Part shown: one piece after another, positions 36,648 through 45,698 of the stretch
Layout of the letters: each line of letters opens with the position of its first letter
Numbering within the stretch: the first letter of the stretch is position 1
Notes under the pieces: generated by a model
Databases searched by the model: none
The model's input: only the letters and a program-made list of their open reading frames with translations
What the model was told of the DNA's origin: nothing
Made by a program: the position numbers and the translations under genes
Source of the DNA: Limnohabitans sp. Bal53
GTDB lineage: Bacteria > Pseudomonadota > Gammaproteobacteria > Burkholderiales > Burkholderiaceae_C
NCBI RefSeq assembly: GCF_003063355.1
Contig: NZ_NESH01000001.1
Coordinates: 62,001-126,000, forward strand
Length of the DNA: 64,000 nucleotides
Reading direction: 5' to 3'

Positions 36648-37690
36648 GCTTGGGGCTCCACACCTTCTAGGTCGGCCCACTTGAGCTGCTGATTGCGTTT
36701 AAGGGCACCCCGGGTGCGCGCACCGATCAAACGGTCAAAGTGCTGCACCGAGATGTCGCCCGAGCCGGGGCGGCGGGCCCAAATGTCTTTTTCGGTGATG
36801 ACGTGGCCCGCAGGCAGATCGCGGTCGGCCACGATGGAGCCGCGCGCAAAGCGATAGACGTCTTCTTCAGGGGCGGTGCGCACCTTGGGGTTGTTGAGCG
36901 CGGTGTGGATTTCTTTGGAGCGGTCGATGATGAAACGCAGTTCGGCTGGGTCCATCGAGCAGCTGATGTCGGGGCCTTTGCGGTAGCGGGTGTCGGTGAA
37001 GTGGCGCTCCAGAATGCAGGCGCCCAAGGCCACGGCGCTGATGGCCATGCTGGGGCCGATGCTGTGGTCGCTAAAGCCGATGACGGCTCGGGGGAAGGCC
37101 TGGCGCAGCTCGGTGATGCCTTGCAGGCTGACGATCTCGGGTGGCGAAGGATACAGGTTGGTGCACTCCAGCAAGGCGTAGTCCACGCCAGAGGCATCGA
37201 GCGCGGCCACGGCGGGGCGCATGCTGTCAACGGTTTGCATGCCGGTGCTCATGATGATGGGCTTGCCAAAGCTGGCGATGTGGCGAATCAGCGGCACGTG
37301 GTTGCATTCGCCCGAGCCAATCTTGAAACCAGCCACACCAATGTCGGCCAAAAAGTCGGCTGCGGCGCGCGAAAACGGGGTGGAGATGTAGATCAGGCCC
37401 AGGTCTTCGGCGTGTTTTTTGAGGGCGATTTCGTCGTCTTTGGACAGCGCGCATTCCTGCATCACGTCCCAAATGGATTTGTCGGCGTTGGGCGGGAAGA
37501 TGCTTTTGGCTTCGTCGGTCATTTCGTCGTCAACGAAATGGGTCTGGTGTTTGACCATTTCACAGCCGGCCAGGCGCGCGGCGGTGACCATGGCTTTGGC
37601 CACCTCAAGGCTACCGCCGTGGTTGATGCCGATTTCGGCAATGACCAAGGGAGGGTGTTGGGGGCCGATGTGGCGGTGGGCGATTTTCAT
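36644..37690 (-). CDS. neuB: N-acetylneuraminate synthase family protein (NeuB)
   Basis: NeuB condenses ManNAc (or a related sugar) with phosphoenolpyruvate to make a nine-carbon nonulosonic acid. Motifs include VIAEIGINHGGSLEVAKAMV near residue 15, VKHQTHFVDDEM, GFKIGSGECNHVPLIRHIAS, KPIIMSTGMQTVDSM and GFSDHSIGPSMAISAVALGA. The C-terminal SAF/antifreeze-like domain is seen in RGSIVADRDLPAGHVITEKD. Length is 348 residues. The ATG at 37690 overlaps the neuA stop codon. No pseB/pseC-type genes are near, which favours a sialic-acid or legionaminic-type product over pseudaminic acid. Confidence 0.92.
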   Translation of the reverse strand: MKIAHRHIGPQHPPLVIAEIGINHGGSLEVAKAMVTAARLAGCEMVKHQTHFVDDEMTDEAKSIFPPNADKSIWDVMQECALSKDDEIALKKHAEDLGLIYISTPFSRAAADFLADIGVAGFKIGSGECNHVPLIRHIASFGKPIIMSTGMQTVDSMRPAVAALDASGVDYALLECTNLYPSPPEIVSLQGITELRQAFPRAVIGFSDHSIGPSMAISAVALGACILERHFTDTRYRKGPDISCSMDPAELRFIIDRSKEIHTALNNPKVRTAPEEDVYRFARGSIVADRDLPAGHVITEKDIWARRPGSGDISVQHFDRLIGARTRGALKRNQQLKWADLEGVEPQA

Positions 37691-38388
37691 GGTGGGTTTC
37701 CTTGGGTGGCGCTGCTGAGCAGGGCTGCGCACCGCTCAAAATCATCCCTATTATCGATGTCAAAGCTGCGTTCAGCGGGCATGACCACGGTGCCAATGCG
37801 TTCGCTGACAAAACTTTTCTGTTCAATGAACCATTGCGCATCCATGGCGTAGACCGCGCCGTTGGGTTTGTAGACAGGGGGCAGGCTTTGGCGGTTGGCA
37901 AAGCAATGCTCGGGTCTGGACAGCGGAACAAAGCGGCCATCGGGCATCACTTGGCCCCACTTGAGCACGCCGCGGTCGGCATCGGTGACGGATATGACCA
38001 AATCAAACACACCACGCGCCAGGCGCGCCAGGGCTTGTTGCACGTCGACCACCTGGCGCAGCGGCGATGTGGCCTGCAGCAACACCACCGGGCCTTGCAC
38101 CTGGGCGGTTTGCAAGGCATGCATCAGCACCGGGGCCATGGGCACGTTGTCGCCACACAGTTCGTAAGGACGCTGCAGGGCTTGCACGGCTTGAGGCAGC
38201 TCAGCAGTCAGCACCTCGTGGATGTCGGTGCTGATGAGTACCCGGCAGGCCCCTGCTGCCAGGGCCAGGTCCACCGCATGACGGTAAAGGGGTTTGCCGG
38301 CGAGCGGGCGGGTATTTTTGCCGGGCAAGCCTTTTGATCCCCCACGCAAAGGGATGACGGCTGTCCAGGGTCTAAGGGTGGCGGGCAT
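37687..38388 (-). CDS. neuA: Acylneuraminate cytidylyltransferase (CMP-nonulosonic acid synthetase)
   Basis: The enzyme activates a nonulosonic acid with CTP to CMP-NulO. The N terminus TAVIPLRGGSKGLPGKNTRP matches the CTP-binding motif of NeuA/KdsB-like transferases, followed by LLQATSPLRQVVDVQQAL. The late block ERSFDIDNRDDFERC holds the conserved acidic pair. The open frame extends to 38418, but I prefer the ATG at 38388; both are possible, and the gene is divergent from the KdtA-like gene that begins 43 bases away. It completes a NeuC-NeuB-NeuA set for CMP-nonulosonate. Confidence 0.88.
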   Translation of the reverse strand: MPATLRPWTAVIPLRGGSKGLPGKNTRPLAGKPLYRHAVDLALAAGACRVLISTDIHEVLTAELPQAVQALQRPYELCGDNVPMAPVLMHALQTAQVQGPVVLLQATSPLRQVVDVQQALARLARGVFDLVISVTDADRGVLKWGQVMPDGRFVPLSRPEHCFANRQSLPPVYKPNGAVYAMDAQWFIEQKSFVSERIGTVVMPAERSFDIDNRDDFERCAALLSSATQGNPP

Positions 38389-38430
38389 GGGCGTAACTAT
38401 ACTGAAGGGTTGAGCCATTTCACCGCACCC

Positions 38431-39810
38431 ATGACTTCACCCCATCGATCAGCCGCGCCGCCTTTCCCTTCTTGGGGTTTGGGCTGGGCCATTCGGGCTT
38501 ACGAGCTGCTGTGGCACCTGTTGCTGCCACTGGTGCTGCTGATGCTCTGGCGGCGCGGGGCGAAGGAACCCTTGTACCGTCAATTCTGGGGGGAACGCTT
38601 TGGCGGCGTGAGCTGCACGCTGCACCGACCGGTATGGGTGCATTCGGCATCGATGGGCGAGATGCGGGGGGCCGCACCTTGGGTACATGCCTTGCTACAA
38701 AAGGGGATGCCGGTCTTTTTGACCACCTTGACCCCTGCCGGGCGGCACACTGCGCTCAAGCTGTTTGCCCATGCCATGGACAGCGGGCAGCTGCAGCTGG
38801 CCTATGCCCCGATGGAGCTGAGTTGGGTGGTGCGCCGTTTTCTGGCCCGGGTGCAACCGCGCTGTGCGGTGATGACCGAAATTGACACCTGGCCGGTGCT
38901 TCTGGCCACCCTGCGCCGCGCTGGGGTACCGCTGGCGATGGCGAACGCGCAGTACCCCCAAGCGAGCTTCGAGCGCGACCAGCGCTGGGGCGGGTTCAGA
39001 GCACGCCTGTTCAAGGCCTATGAACTGGTGATGTGCAAGTCCGATCTGCAGGCTCAGCGTTTTGCTGAGGTGGGCTGTGCGCGGGTGGCGGTGGTGGGTG
39101 AGACGCGTTTTGACTTGCCTGTGTCGCAGGCGCAGCTCGCCGCTGCGGCCCAAACGCTGCAAATCGGGCAACTGCAGGCGCGCCCGGTGGTGTGTTTTTC
39201 CAGCACCATTGTGGGTGAGGACGAGTTGTTGATTGGCACCATGCGGCGCATGCAACAGACCTTGGCCCAGGCAGGGTGCCCTGCACCGCTGTTTGTGTAT
39301 GTGCCGCGCAGTCCGCAGCGCTTTGATGCGGTGGCGCAGCTGCTGCAGGACGCGGGCATGCGCACGGTACGGCGCAGCCACGCGCTGGATGCGCACTTGC
39401 AGTGGCACACCCAGCCCGACTGGCCTTGCACCGATGTGCTGCTGGGTGATTCGATCGGCGAGATGTACTTTTACCTGGCCTTGGCGCAGGTGGTGGTGGT
39501 GGGCTCGTCGTTTGGCGACCGGGCGGTACACAACATCATTGAGCCTCTGGCCATCAACAAACCGGTGTGGACTGGCCCGAGTGTGCGGGGCATTGAATAC
39601 CCGGCTATCGAGGCGCTACAGGCCGGGGTGCTGCACCACGCCCAGGACGGCAATGACCTGGCGGACCAACTGAGCGACGTGTTGGCCAACCCGGCCGCTT
39701 ACGCGAGCTTGGTGCAAAAAACGGAACACTTCAATGCGGCCCACGCGGGTTCGGCCGCGAAACACATGGCAGTTTTTTTGCCCTGGCTGTTGGAGCGCAG
39801 CCCACCATGA
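38431..39810 (+). CDS. KdtA/WaaA-family glycosyltransferase, first of two
   Basis: The 459-residue protein has the N-terminal membrane anchor (LLWHLLLPLVLLMLWRRGAK) of 3-deoxy-D-manno-octulosonic acid transferases, then VWVHSASMGEMRGAAPWVHA with the conserved GE pair, MTEIDTWPVLLATLRRAGVP, VVGETRFDLPV and LLGDSIGEMYFYLALAQVVV. Where E. coli WaaA has GGHNxLEP this protein reads AVHNIIEPLAINKPV, a notable change. WaaA normally attaches Kdo to lipid A. This gene begins next to a divergent neuA and leads, by an ATGA overlap, into a second family member. It may be a standard WaaA or a nonulosonic acid transferase. Confidence 0.85.
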   Translation: MTSPHRSAAPPFPSWGLGWAIRAYELLWHLLLPLVLLMLWRRGAKEPLYRQFWGERFGGVSCTLHRPVWVHSASMGEMRGAAPWVHALLQKGMPVFLTTLTPAGRHTALKLFAHAMDSGQLQLAYAPMELSWVVRRFLARVQPRCAVMTEIDTWPVLLATLRRAGVPLAMANAQYPQASFERDQRWGGFRARLFKAYELVMCKSDLQAQRFAEVGCARVAVVGETRFDLPVSQAQLAAAAQTLQIGQLQARPVVCFSSTIVGEDELLIGTMRRMQQTLAQAGCPAPLFVYVPRSPQRFDAVAQLLQDAGMRTVRRSHALDAHLQWHTQPDWPCTDVLLGDSIGEMYFYLALAQVVVVGSSFGDRAVHNIIEPLAINKPVWTGPSVRGIEYPAIEALQAGVLHHAQDGNDLADQLSDVLANPAAYASLVQKTEHFNAAHAGSAAKHMAVFLPWLLERSPP

Positions 39811-41066
39811 AACCACGCCCCCTGGCAATTCGCCTTTATGGTCAGGTGTTTGAGATCCTGACTCCCCTGTGGCAATGGTGGCTGCAGCAGCGCCTGCGGC
39901 GCGGCAAGGAAACGCTGACCAGTTTGGACCAGCGCTGGATGCGCAGCCCTCCTGCGCGCCCCGAAGGCACATTGGTGTGGGGCCACGCCGTGGGGGTGGG
40001 TGAGGCTCTGGCACTGGCAGGCTTGCTCAAGCGCCTGCAGGAGCAGCGCCCCGACCTGCATTTTTTGATCACCACCACCGCCCGCACGTCGGGCCAGGCC
40101 CTGGCCAAGCAAGCGCTGGGGCCCCAATTTACCCACTGGTTTGCGCCGGTGGACACACCGAGCAATGTGGCGCGCTTTGTCAATCACTGGCAACCCGACT
40201 TGGCGCTGTGGTGTGAAATGGATTTGTGGCCGGCGCTGATCGACGCCACAGCGCAGCGCAGCACACCCCATGTGCTCGTGAACGCCCGCTTGAGCGCTGC
40301 AGCTGCGGCCAAACGCCGTTGGGGGCGCGCTGTGTATGCACCCTTGCTGGCGGGCTTTGATGCCATCTGGGTGCAAAACGCCGAAACCGCCCAGCACCTG
40401 CAAGCGCTGGGCGCGCTGCCTCAGCGCATGGACATCACCGGCACCATCAAGGCCATGGTGCCACCCCTGGCCGCGAACCCCAGCGACGTGGAACGATGGA
40501 GACAGGCGCTTAGCGGCCGTTGTGTGTGGGTGCTGGCGTCCAGCCACCCTGGTGAAGAAGAATTGGCCTTGGCTGCGCACAAGCTTTTGCGCGACAAATA
40601 CCCCAATGCCCTGCTGATACTGGCCCCACGCGATGCGGGCCGGGGTGCCACTGTGGCGGCAATGTGCGGCCCGGACACACCATTGCGCAGCCAAGGCGCG
40701 CTGATGCCCGGCACGGCACCCTGCTATGTGGCCGACACCATGGGCGAATTGGGCCTGTGGTACCGCCTGAGCCAAGTGGCCATGGTGGGTGGCTCATGGG
40801 CACCTGTGGGTGGGCACAACCCCTATGAGGCGACCGCCTTGGGAAACACCGTGTTGCACGGCCCCCATGTGGCCAACTTCAGTGAAAGCTACGACGACCT
40901 GGATGCACAGGGCTTAAGCGTGCTGGCACTGAGCGCAGAGCAACTTGCCGCCACCGTAACCGAGGTGTGGGCCTCAACCAGAGCAGACGGGGCCAGTGAG
41001 CAAGCGCTTACGGAGCGCTGTGCTACAAATATTCAGAAATTGTTGGCCATGCTTGTTCCGGCTTGA
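39807..41066 (+). CDS. KdtA/WaaA-family glycosyltransferase, second of two
   Basis: This 419-residue protein is clearly homologous to WaaA: LVWGHAVGVGEALALAGLLK, LWCEMDLWPALIDATAQRST, VLVNARLSAAAAAKRRWGRA, WVLASSHPGEEELALAAHKL, CYVADTMGELGLWYRLSQVA and GGSWAPVGGHNPYEATALGN. It keeps the GGHN block that the first copy has lost. But it has no long N-terminal membrane anchor (IRLYGQVFEILTPLWQWWLQ is the only hydrophobic stretch). It overlaps the first copy by four bases. Two diverged copies in tandem suggest two sequential ketosidic additions, perhaps Kdo and a nonulosonic acid. That split is inference. Confidence 0.85.
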   Translation: MKPRPLAIRLYGQVFEILTPLWQWWLQQRLRRGKETLTSLDQRWMRSPPARPEGTLVWGHAVGVGEALALAGLLKRLQEQRPDLHFLITTTARTSGQALAKQALGPQFTHWFAPVDTPSNVARFVNHWQPDLALWCEMDLWPALIDATAQRSTPHVLVNARLSAAAAAKRRWGRAVYAPLLAGFDAIWVQNAETAQHLQALGALPQRMDITGTIKAMVPPLAANPSDVERWRQALSGRCVWVLASSHPGEEELALAAHKLLRDKYPNALLILAPRDAGRGATVAAMCGPDTPLRSQGALMPGTAPCYVADTMGELGLWYRLSQVAMVGGSWAPVGGHNPYEATALGNTVLHGPHVANFSESYDDLDAQGLSVLALSAEQLAATVTEVWASTRADGASEQALTERCATNIQKLLAMLVPA

Positions 41067-41117
41067 CCCACCATAGCAACTTAATAGGGGGGCTAAGGAG
41101 AGTTTGCGTTGCCCAAA

Positions 41118-42521
41118 TCAGTGGGCGGCGTCACCCAGCAACGCGTCGGGTTTGACCGAGCGCAGCAGCGCCAGCATTTCGCCCTCGATGCGGTGCAGGG
41201 CCGCTTCGGTTTGGCCCTCAAAGCGCAGCACCAACACAGGCGTGGTGTTGGAGGCACGGATCAGGCCAAAACCATCGGGCCAGTCGATGCGCAGGCCGTC
41301 GATCGTGAAAATTTGAGCGGGCGGCTTGAACGCATCACCAGCGAGCACCTGCAAAGCGCGGGTCACGCTGTGCGGCTCACCTTCCACGCAGGCCACGTTC
41401 AACTCCGGCGTGCTGAAGCTGGTGGGCAAGGCATTGAGCACGGCGTTGGCGTCAGGGGCTTTGCTCACAATTTCGAGCAAACGGCAGCCTGCATACGTGC
41501 CGTCATCAAACCCATACCAGCGCTCTTTGAAGAAGATGTGCCCGCTCATCTCGCCGCCCAAGGGGGCTTGGCCACCTGCTGCCTCGATGGCGCGCATTTG
41601 GGCTTTGATCAGCGAGTGGCCGGTTTTGAACATCAAGGGCTTGCCGCCAGCGGCTTCGATGGCCGGGGCCAGGCGCTGTGAACACTTGACGTCAAACAAG
41701 ATGGTGCCGCCGGGTACGCGGCTGAGCACGTCTTGGGCAAATAACTGCATCTGGCGGTCGGGGTAGATGTTGTTGCCGTCGGCAGTGACGATCCCTAAGC
41801 GGTCGCCGTCGCCGTCAAAGGCCAAGCCCAGTTCTGCGCCACTGGTTTTCAGGGCGTTGATCAGGTCTTGCAGATTTTCCGGTTTGCTGGGGTCGGGGTG
41901 GTGGTTGGGAAAGTTGCCGTCCACTTCGCTGAACAACTCGATCACCTCGCAACCCAGGGCGCGAAAAATGCCAGGAGCCGAAGCGCCCGCGATGCCGTTG
42001 CCCGAGTCGATCACGATCTTCATGGGCCGCGCCAGCCGGATATCGCCCACAATGCGCTGCGTGTAGTCGACCAGCACGTCCAGCTGCGTGACGCTGCCGC
42101 CGCCTTGCAGCTGCCAGGTCTCGTCTTCCATCATCTGACGCAGGCCCTGGATTTCGTCGCCATAAATGGCGCGACCGCCCAGCAACATCTTGAAGCCGTT
42201 GTAGTCCTTGGGGTTATGGCTGCCCGTCACCTGGATGCCGCTTTGGCAAGCGGTGCTGGCCGCAAAGTAAAGCATGGGCGTGGTGGCCAAACCGATGTCG
42301 ATCACCCGGATGCCTGCAGCCACCAAGCCGCGAATCAGCGCCGCAGACAGGCTTGGCCCGCTCAAGCGGCCGTCGCGCCCCACCGCCACGGTGCTTTCCC
42401 CGTGAGCCAGCGCGTGTGTGCCAAAGGCCTTGCCCAGGCCTTCGGCCACTTGTTCGTTCAGGGTCGAGGGCACCACGCCGCGGATGTCGTAGGCTTTGAA
42501 GATGGAGGGGGTCACTTGCAT
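41118..42521 (-). CDS. Phosphomannomutase/phosphoglucomutase (AlgC-like)
   Basis: The 467-residue enzyme interconverts hexose 6-phosphates and 1-phosphates for sugar nucleotide synthesis. The opening SIFKAYDIRGVVPSTLNEQV, the phosphoserine loop VTGSHNPKDYNGFKMLLGG, the metal-binding GLAFDGDGDRLGIVTADGN and the substrate loop LGGEMSGHIFF are all standard. The start is the ATG at 42521. Placing it next to WaaA-like genes is common in Burkholderiales. It converges on the second WaaA-like gene with a 51-base gap. Confidence 0.94.
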   Translation of the reverse strand: MQVTPSIFKAYDIRGVVPSTLNEQVAEGLGKAFGTHALAHGESTVAVGRDGRLSGPSLSAALIRGLVAAGIRVIDIGLATTPMLYFAASTACQSGIQVTGSHNPKDYNGFKMLLGGRAIYGDEIQGLRQMMEDETWQLQGGGSVTQLDVLVDYTQRIVGDIRLARPMKIVIDSGNGIAGASAPGIFRALGCEVIELFSEVDGNFPNHHPDPSKPENLQDLINALKTSGAELGLAFDGDGDRLGIVTADGNNIYPDRQMQLFAQDVLSRVPGGTILFDVKCSQRLAPAIEAAGGKPLMFKTGHSLIKAQMRAIEAAGGQAPLGGEMSGHIFFKERWYGFDDGTYAGCRLLEIVSKAPDANAVLNALPTSFSTPELNVACVEGEPHSVTRALQVLAGDAFKPPAQIFTIDGLRIDWPDGFGLIRASNTTPVLVLRFEGQTEAALHRIEGEMLALLRSVKPDALLGDAAH

Positions 42522-42681
42522 GAAAAAAACCAATCAAAAGCCACCAGGCTTGGTTGATGAAATGATGAATTGAATACGCATTGTAGGCGGCCAAGGCTGA
42601 CGAAAAGGGCATCAGCATGGGTCCGAAAACAGCACAAACCCCCAGGTCATAGGCACCCGTTTGCCGATAACATGACCGCCA

Positions 42682-44220
42682 ATGCGCCGCCTTCCAACCC
42701 AACCACACCCACAAGCTGCCAGTGACTCAGGCCTGAACGCGCAGCGCTGCTACCAAGCCATGGCCGACAAAGATGCGGCGTGGGATGGGCTTTTTTTCAC
42801 CGGTGTGACCTCCACCGGCATATATTGCCGCCCAGTTTGCCGGGTGAAACTGCCCCGCCAAGCCAACTGCCGCTTTTTTGAAACAGCCGCTCAAGCCGAA
42901 GCGCACGGCTTCAGGCCCTGCCTGCGCTGCCGTCCGGAACTGGCCCCCACACGTCGCTTTTGGTCCACCACCGATGCCCAGGCGGTACTGGCCGAATGCG
43001 CGGCCCAACAGCTGCAATCGGCCATTCAACAAGGCCTCAAGCCGCCCAGCATGGCGGCATTGGCGGCGCAGCTGGGCGTGAGCGATCGGCACCTGAGGCG
43101 TCTGTTTTTGCGCCATTGGCAGGTGTCGCCCCTTCAATACCTGCAAACCCAAAGGCTGCTGCACGCCAAACAGTGGCTGCAAGACAGCCCCTTGTCGGTG
43201 GCCCATGTGGCGCGTGCCAGTGGCTTTGGCTCGGCCAGGCGCCTGTACGCCGCATTTGCCCAGCACTACCAACTCAGCCCGGGGCAACTTCGAACCGCCA
43301 GCGCCCCCCTGCGCAAGGCCTCCGACCCCTGCACTGAGCTGGTATTGCACTACCGCCCGCCTTGTCAAATGGCCACGCTTTGGCAGTTTCTGCAAGACCG
43401 CAGCTTGAGCGGCATGGAAAGCTGGGAGGGCCAAGGCCAGAACGCCGTGTTGCGCAGGACGGTGCGCTGGCCCCATGCAAGCTGCGCCATCACCGGCTGG
43501 CTGGAGGTGCGCTGGGACCAAACACAAGCCGTGGTGCACCTGCGGGTCAGCGCCTCGTTGGAGCCCGTATTGCCCCAGGTGGTGGCGCAGGTGCGGAGCT
43601 GGCTGGACCTGGACGCCGAACCCGCGCGCATCGCACAGGTGATTGGACGTGATTTTCCAGAGGCCCTGGGCCAACGACTACCCGGATGCTTGGATGGTTT
43701 TGAGCTGGCCGTGCGCGCTATTTTGGGCCAACAAATCAGCGTCAAAACCGCCCGCACTTTGGGCCAAAGGCTGGTCAACACCCTGGGTGAGCCCTGCACC
43801 ACCCCCTGGCCCGAGCTGAACCGCAGGTTTCCCAGCCCGGCCACTTTGGCGCGCGAAGAAAACGCCGCACGCATGGGGAGTCTCGGCTTGGTGCGGCAAC
43901 GTCAAAAAGCCATTCAGGCCTTGGCGCGGGCAGTCGAATCGGGCAGCCTGGACCTCAGCCGCCAAGCCAAGCTGGAGCCCACCTTGCAGGCGCTTATGGC
44001 TTTGCCTGGCATTGGCCCCTGGACGGCACACTACATTGCCATGCGCGCCCTGAGCTGGGCAGACGCCTGGCCCGTGCAGGACGTGGCCTTGCAAACCGCC
44101 TTGGGTGTGCGTCAGCACCCACGCCCCACCCAAGCACTGGAAGCCTTGGGCGAAGCTTGGAGGCCCTGCCGCAGCTATGCCCTGATCGCGGCCTGGCAGC
44201 GCTTAGTCCACCCCCCCTGA
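42682..44220 (+). CDS. Ada/AraC-AlkA fusion, DNA repair and regulation protein
   Basis: The 512-residue protein carries three domains. An N-terminal Ada zinc domain (about residues 20-100) has cysteines in GIYCRPVCRVKL, ANCRFFET and FRPCLRCRPE. An AraC helix-turn-helix follows (MAALAAQLGVSDRHLRRLFL and VAHVARASGFGSARRLYAAF). The C-terminal AlkA domain has the HhH-GPD motif LPGIGPWTAHYIAMRALSWA with catalytic aspartate in WPVQDVAL. Such fusions sense alkyl damage by the first Cys, act as transcriptional activators and excise alkylated bases. The ogt gene is directly downstream. Confidence 0.93.
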   Translation: MRRLPTQPHPQAASDSGLNAQRCYQAMADKDAAWDGLFFTGVTSTGIYCRPVCRVKLPRQANCRFFETAAQAEAHGFRPCLRCRPELAPTRRFWSTTDAQAVLAECAAQQLQSAIQQGLKPPSMAALAAQLGVSDRHLRRLFLRHWQVSPLQYLQTQRLLHAKQWLQDSPLSVAHVARASGFGSARRLYAAFAQHYQLSPGQLRTASAPLRKASDPCTELVLHYRPPCQMATLWQFLQDRSLSGMESWEGQGQNAVLRRTVRWPHASCAITGWLEVRWDQTQAVVHLRVSASLEPVLPQVVAQVRSWLDLDAEPARIAQVIGRDFPEALGQRLPGCLDGFELAVRAILGQQISVKTARTLGQRLVNTLGEPCTTPWPELNRRFPSPATLAREENAARMGSLGLVRQRQKAIQALARAVESGSLDLSRQAKLEPTLQALMALPGIGPWTAHYIAMRALSWADAWPVQDVALQTALGVRQHPRPTQALEALGEAWRPCRSYALIAAWQRLVHPP

Positions 44221-44274
44221 GTGAGTGCATCCCCCTGAGCTTTCCAATCACCACACTCACACTGTCCCCGCACC

Positions 44275-44805
44275 ATGACACCTCTTTTGACTCAACAATG
44301 GAACAGTCCCTTGGGGCCGATGATCCTGGCCGCTTCAGACTTGGGTTTGTGTGGCGTCTGGTTTGAAGGCCAAAAGCATGGCCCCAGCGTTGAACGCATG
44401 CGCGGCTGGACAAGCGTCACCGGCCATTCACTGCTGCAAGACGCCAGCGCGCAATTGCAGGCCTATTTCGCCGGCGATCTGAAGCGCTTTGATTTGCCCT
44501 TGGACCTGTCGGCAGGCACCACATTCCAACAATCGGTTTGGCGGGCATTACTGCACATCCCGTCTGGCCACAGCCAAAGTTATGGCGATCTGGCCAGGCA
44601 TCTGAACAACCCCAAGGCTGTTCGGGCGGTGGGCGCGGCTGTAGGACGCAACCCAGTGAGTATCATCGTGCCCTGTCACCGCATCTTGGGCGGCGGTGGC
44701 CAACTCACCGGCTATGCAGGTGGGCTGTGGCGCAAACAGGCACTGCTCAAAATTGAAGGCCACCCCATCGCCCTGCCGACCACTGTTGCTCTTTTTCCTG
44801 AATGA
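44275..44805 (+). CDS. ogt: Methylated-DNA-protein-cysteine methyltransferase
   Basis: The 176-residue protein removes alkyl groups from O6-guanine and O4-thymine in a suicide reaction. The active-site block is VSIIVPCHRILGGGGQLTGY with the acceptor cysteine, followed by GGLWRKQALLKIEG. The DNA-binding winged helix is around FQQSVWRALLHIPSGHSQSY. It lies 54 bases after the Ada-AlkA gene, which probably induces it. Its end overlaps the next gene as ATGA. Confidence 0.95.
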   Translation: MTPLLTQQWNSPLGPMILAASDLGLCGVWFEGQKHGPSVERMRGWTSVTGHSLLQDASAQLQAYFAGDLKRFDLPLDLSAGTTFQQSVWRALLHIPSGHSQSYGDLARHLNNPKAVRAVGAAVGRNPVSIIVPCHRILGGGGQLTGYAGGLWRKQALLKIEGHPIALPTTVALFPE

Positions 44806-45698
44806 ACACTTCTCCCGCCAAAGGCTGGCTGGCCGACTTTCTGATCCTGGCCGCCATTTGGGGCTCGTCCTTCTTGTTCATGCGCTTGGCCGCTGTTGAA
44901 TTGGGGCCTCTGCCCACGGCCGCCCTGCGTGTGGCGATTGCCGCGACCTTTTTGCTGCCGATCATGCTGGCCAAAGGGCACTGGGCGCAATTGCGCCAGC
45001 ACTGGAAGCCAGTGCTCTTTGTCGGGGCACTCAACAGCGGCATTCCCTTTGCCTTGTATTCGTTTGCAGTGCTGCACATCACCACCGGTTTTTCTTCCAT
45101 CCTGAATGCCACGGTGCCCTTGTTTGGCGCGGTCGTGGCCTGGATCTGGCTGGGGGACAAGCCCACTCTTTCGCGCACGGTGGGTCTGGCCATCGGTTTT
45201 GGGGGCGTGGTGCTGCTGGCCGGTGGCCAAGCCAGCTTCAAGCCCAACGACTCGGGCATCGCCCCGGCCTGGGCGGTGGCCGCTTGCCTGGCCGCGACCA
45301 TCTGTTATGCACTGGCCGCGAGTTTCACCAAAAAGCACATCCCCAGCATGCCGCCTCTGGTCACCGCCACCGGCAGCCAAATTGGGGCGACTCTGATTCT
45401 GGCCTTGCCCGCGCTGTGGTATCGACCAGACCACTGGCCCAGCGCCTCGGTCTGGTGGTCCTTGCTGGTGGTGGGCGTGCTGTGCACCGGGGTGGCCTAC
45501 ATCCTGTACTTCAAGTTGATCGAAAACTCGGGGCCCGCACGGGCGCTGACGGTCACCTTCTTGGTGCCGGTGTTTGCCATCGCTTACGGCGTGCTGTTTT
45601 TGGGCGAGAGCGTGACAGCCTGGATGCTGCTGTGCGGCGGCGTGATTTTGCTGGGGACGTCGCTCTCGAGCGGCCTGATCAAGCTGCCGGGGCGCTGA
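44802..45698 (+). CDS. EamA/DMT-family transporter
   Basis: A 298-residue inner-membrane protein with about ten helices. The first half has LILAAIWGSSFLFMRLAAVE and FALYSFAVLHITTGFSSILN. The second half contains AVAACLAATICYALAASFTK and PARALTVTFLVPVFAIAYGV, which is typical of the second EamA domain. The substrate is unknown. Coupling to ogt by a four-base overlap is probably accidental or due to a shared transcript. It converges with the RlmN-like gene, with 20 bases of tail-to-tail overlap. Confidence 0.9.
   Translation: MNTSPAKGWLADFLILAAIWGSSFLFMRLAAVELGPLPTAALRVAIAATFLLPIMLAKGHWAQLRQHWKPVLFVGALNSGIPFALYSFAVLHITTGFSSILNATVPLFGAVVAWIWLGDKPTLSRTVGLAIGFGGVVLLAGGQASFKPNDSGIAPAWAVAACLAATICYALAASFTKKHIPSMPPLVTATGSQIGATLILALPALWYRPDHWPSASVWWSLLVVGVLCTGVAYILYFKLIENSGPARALTVTFLVPVFAIAYGVLFLGESVTAWMLLCGGVILLGTSLSSGLIKLPGR

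Noticed and set aside
36644-37690. NeuB as a pseudaminic acid synthase
   Set aside because: No PseB dehydratase or PseC aminotransferase genes are in the window. A NeuC-type hydrolysing epimerase sits in the operon, which favours a sialic-acid type route.
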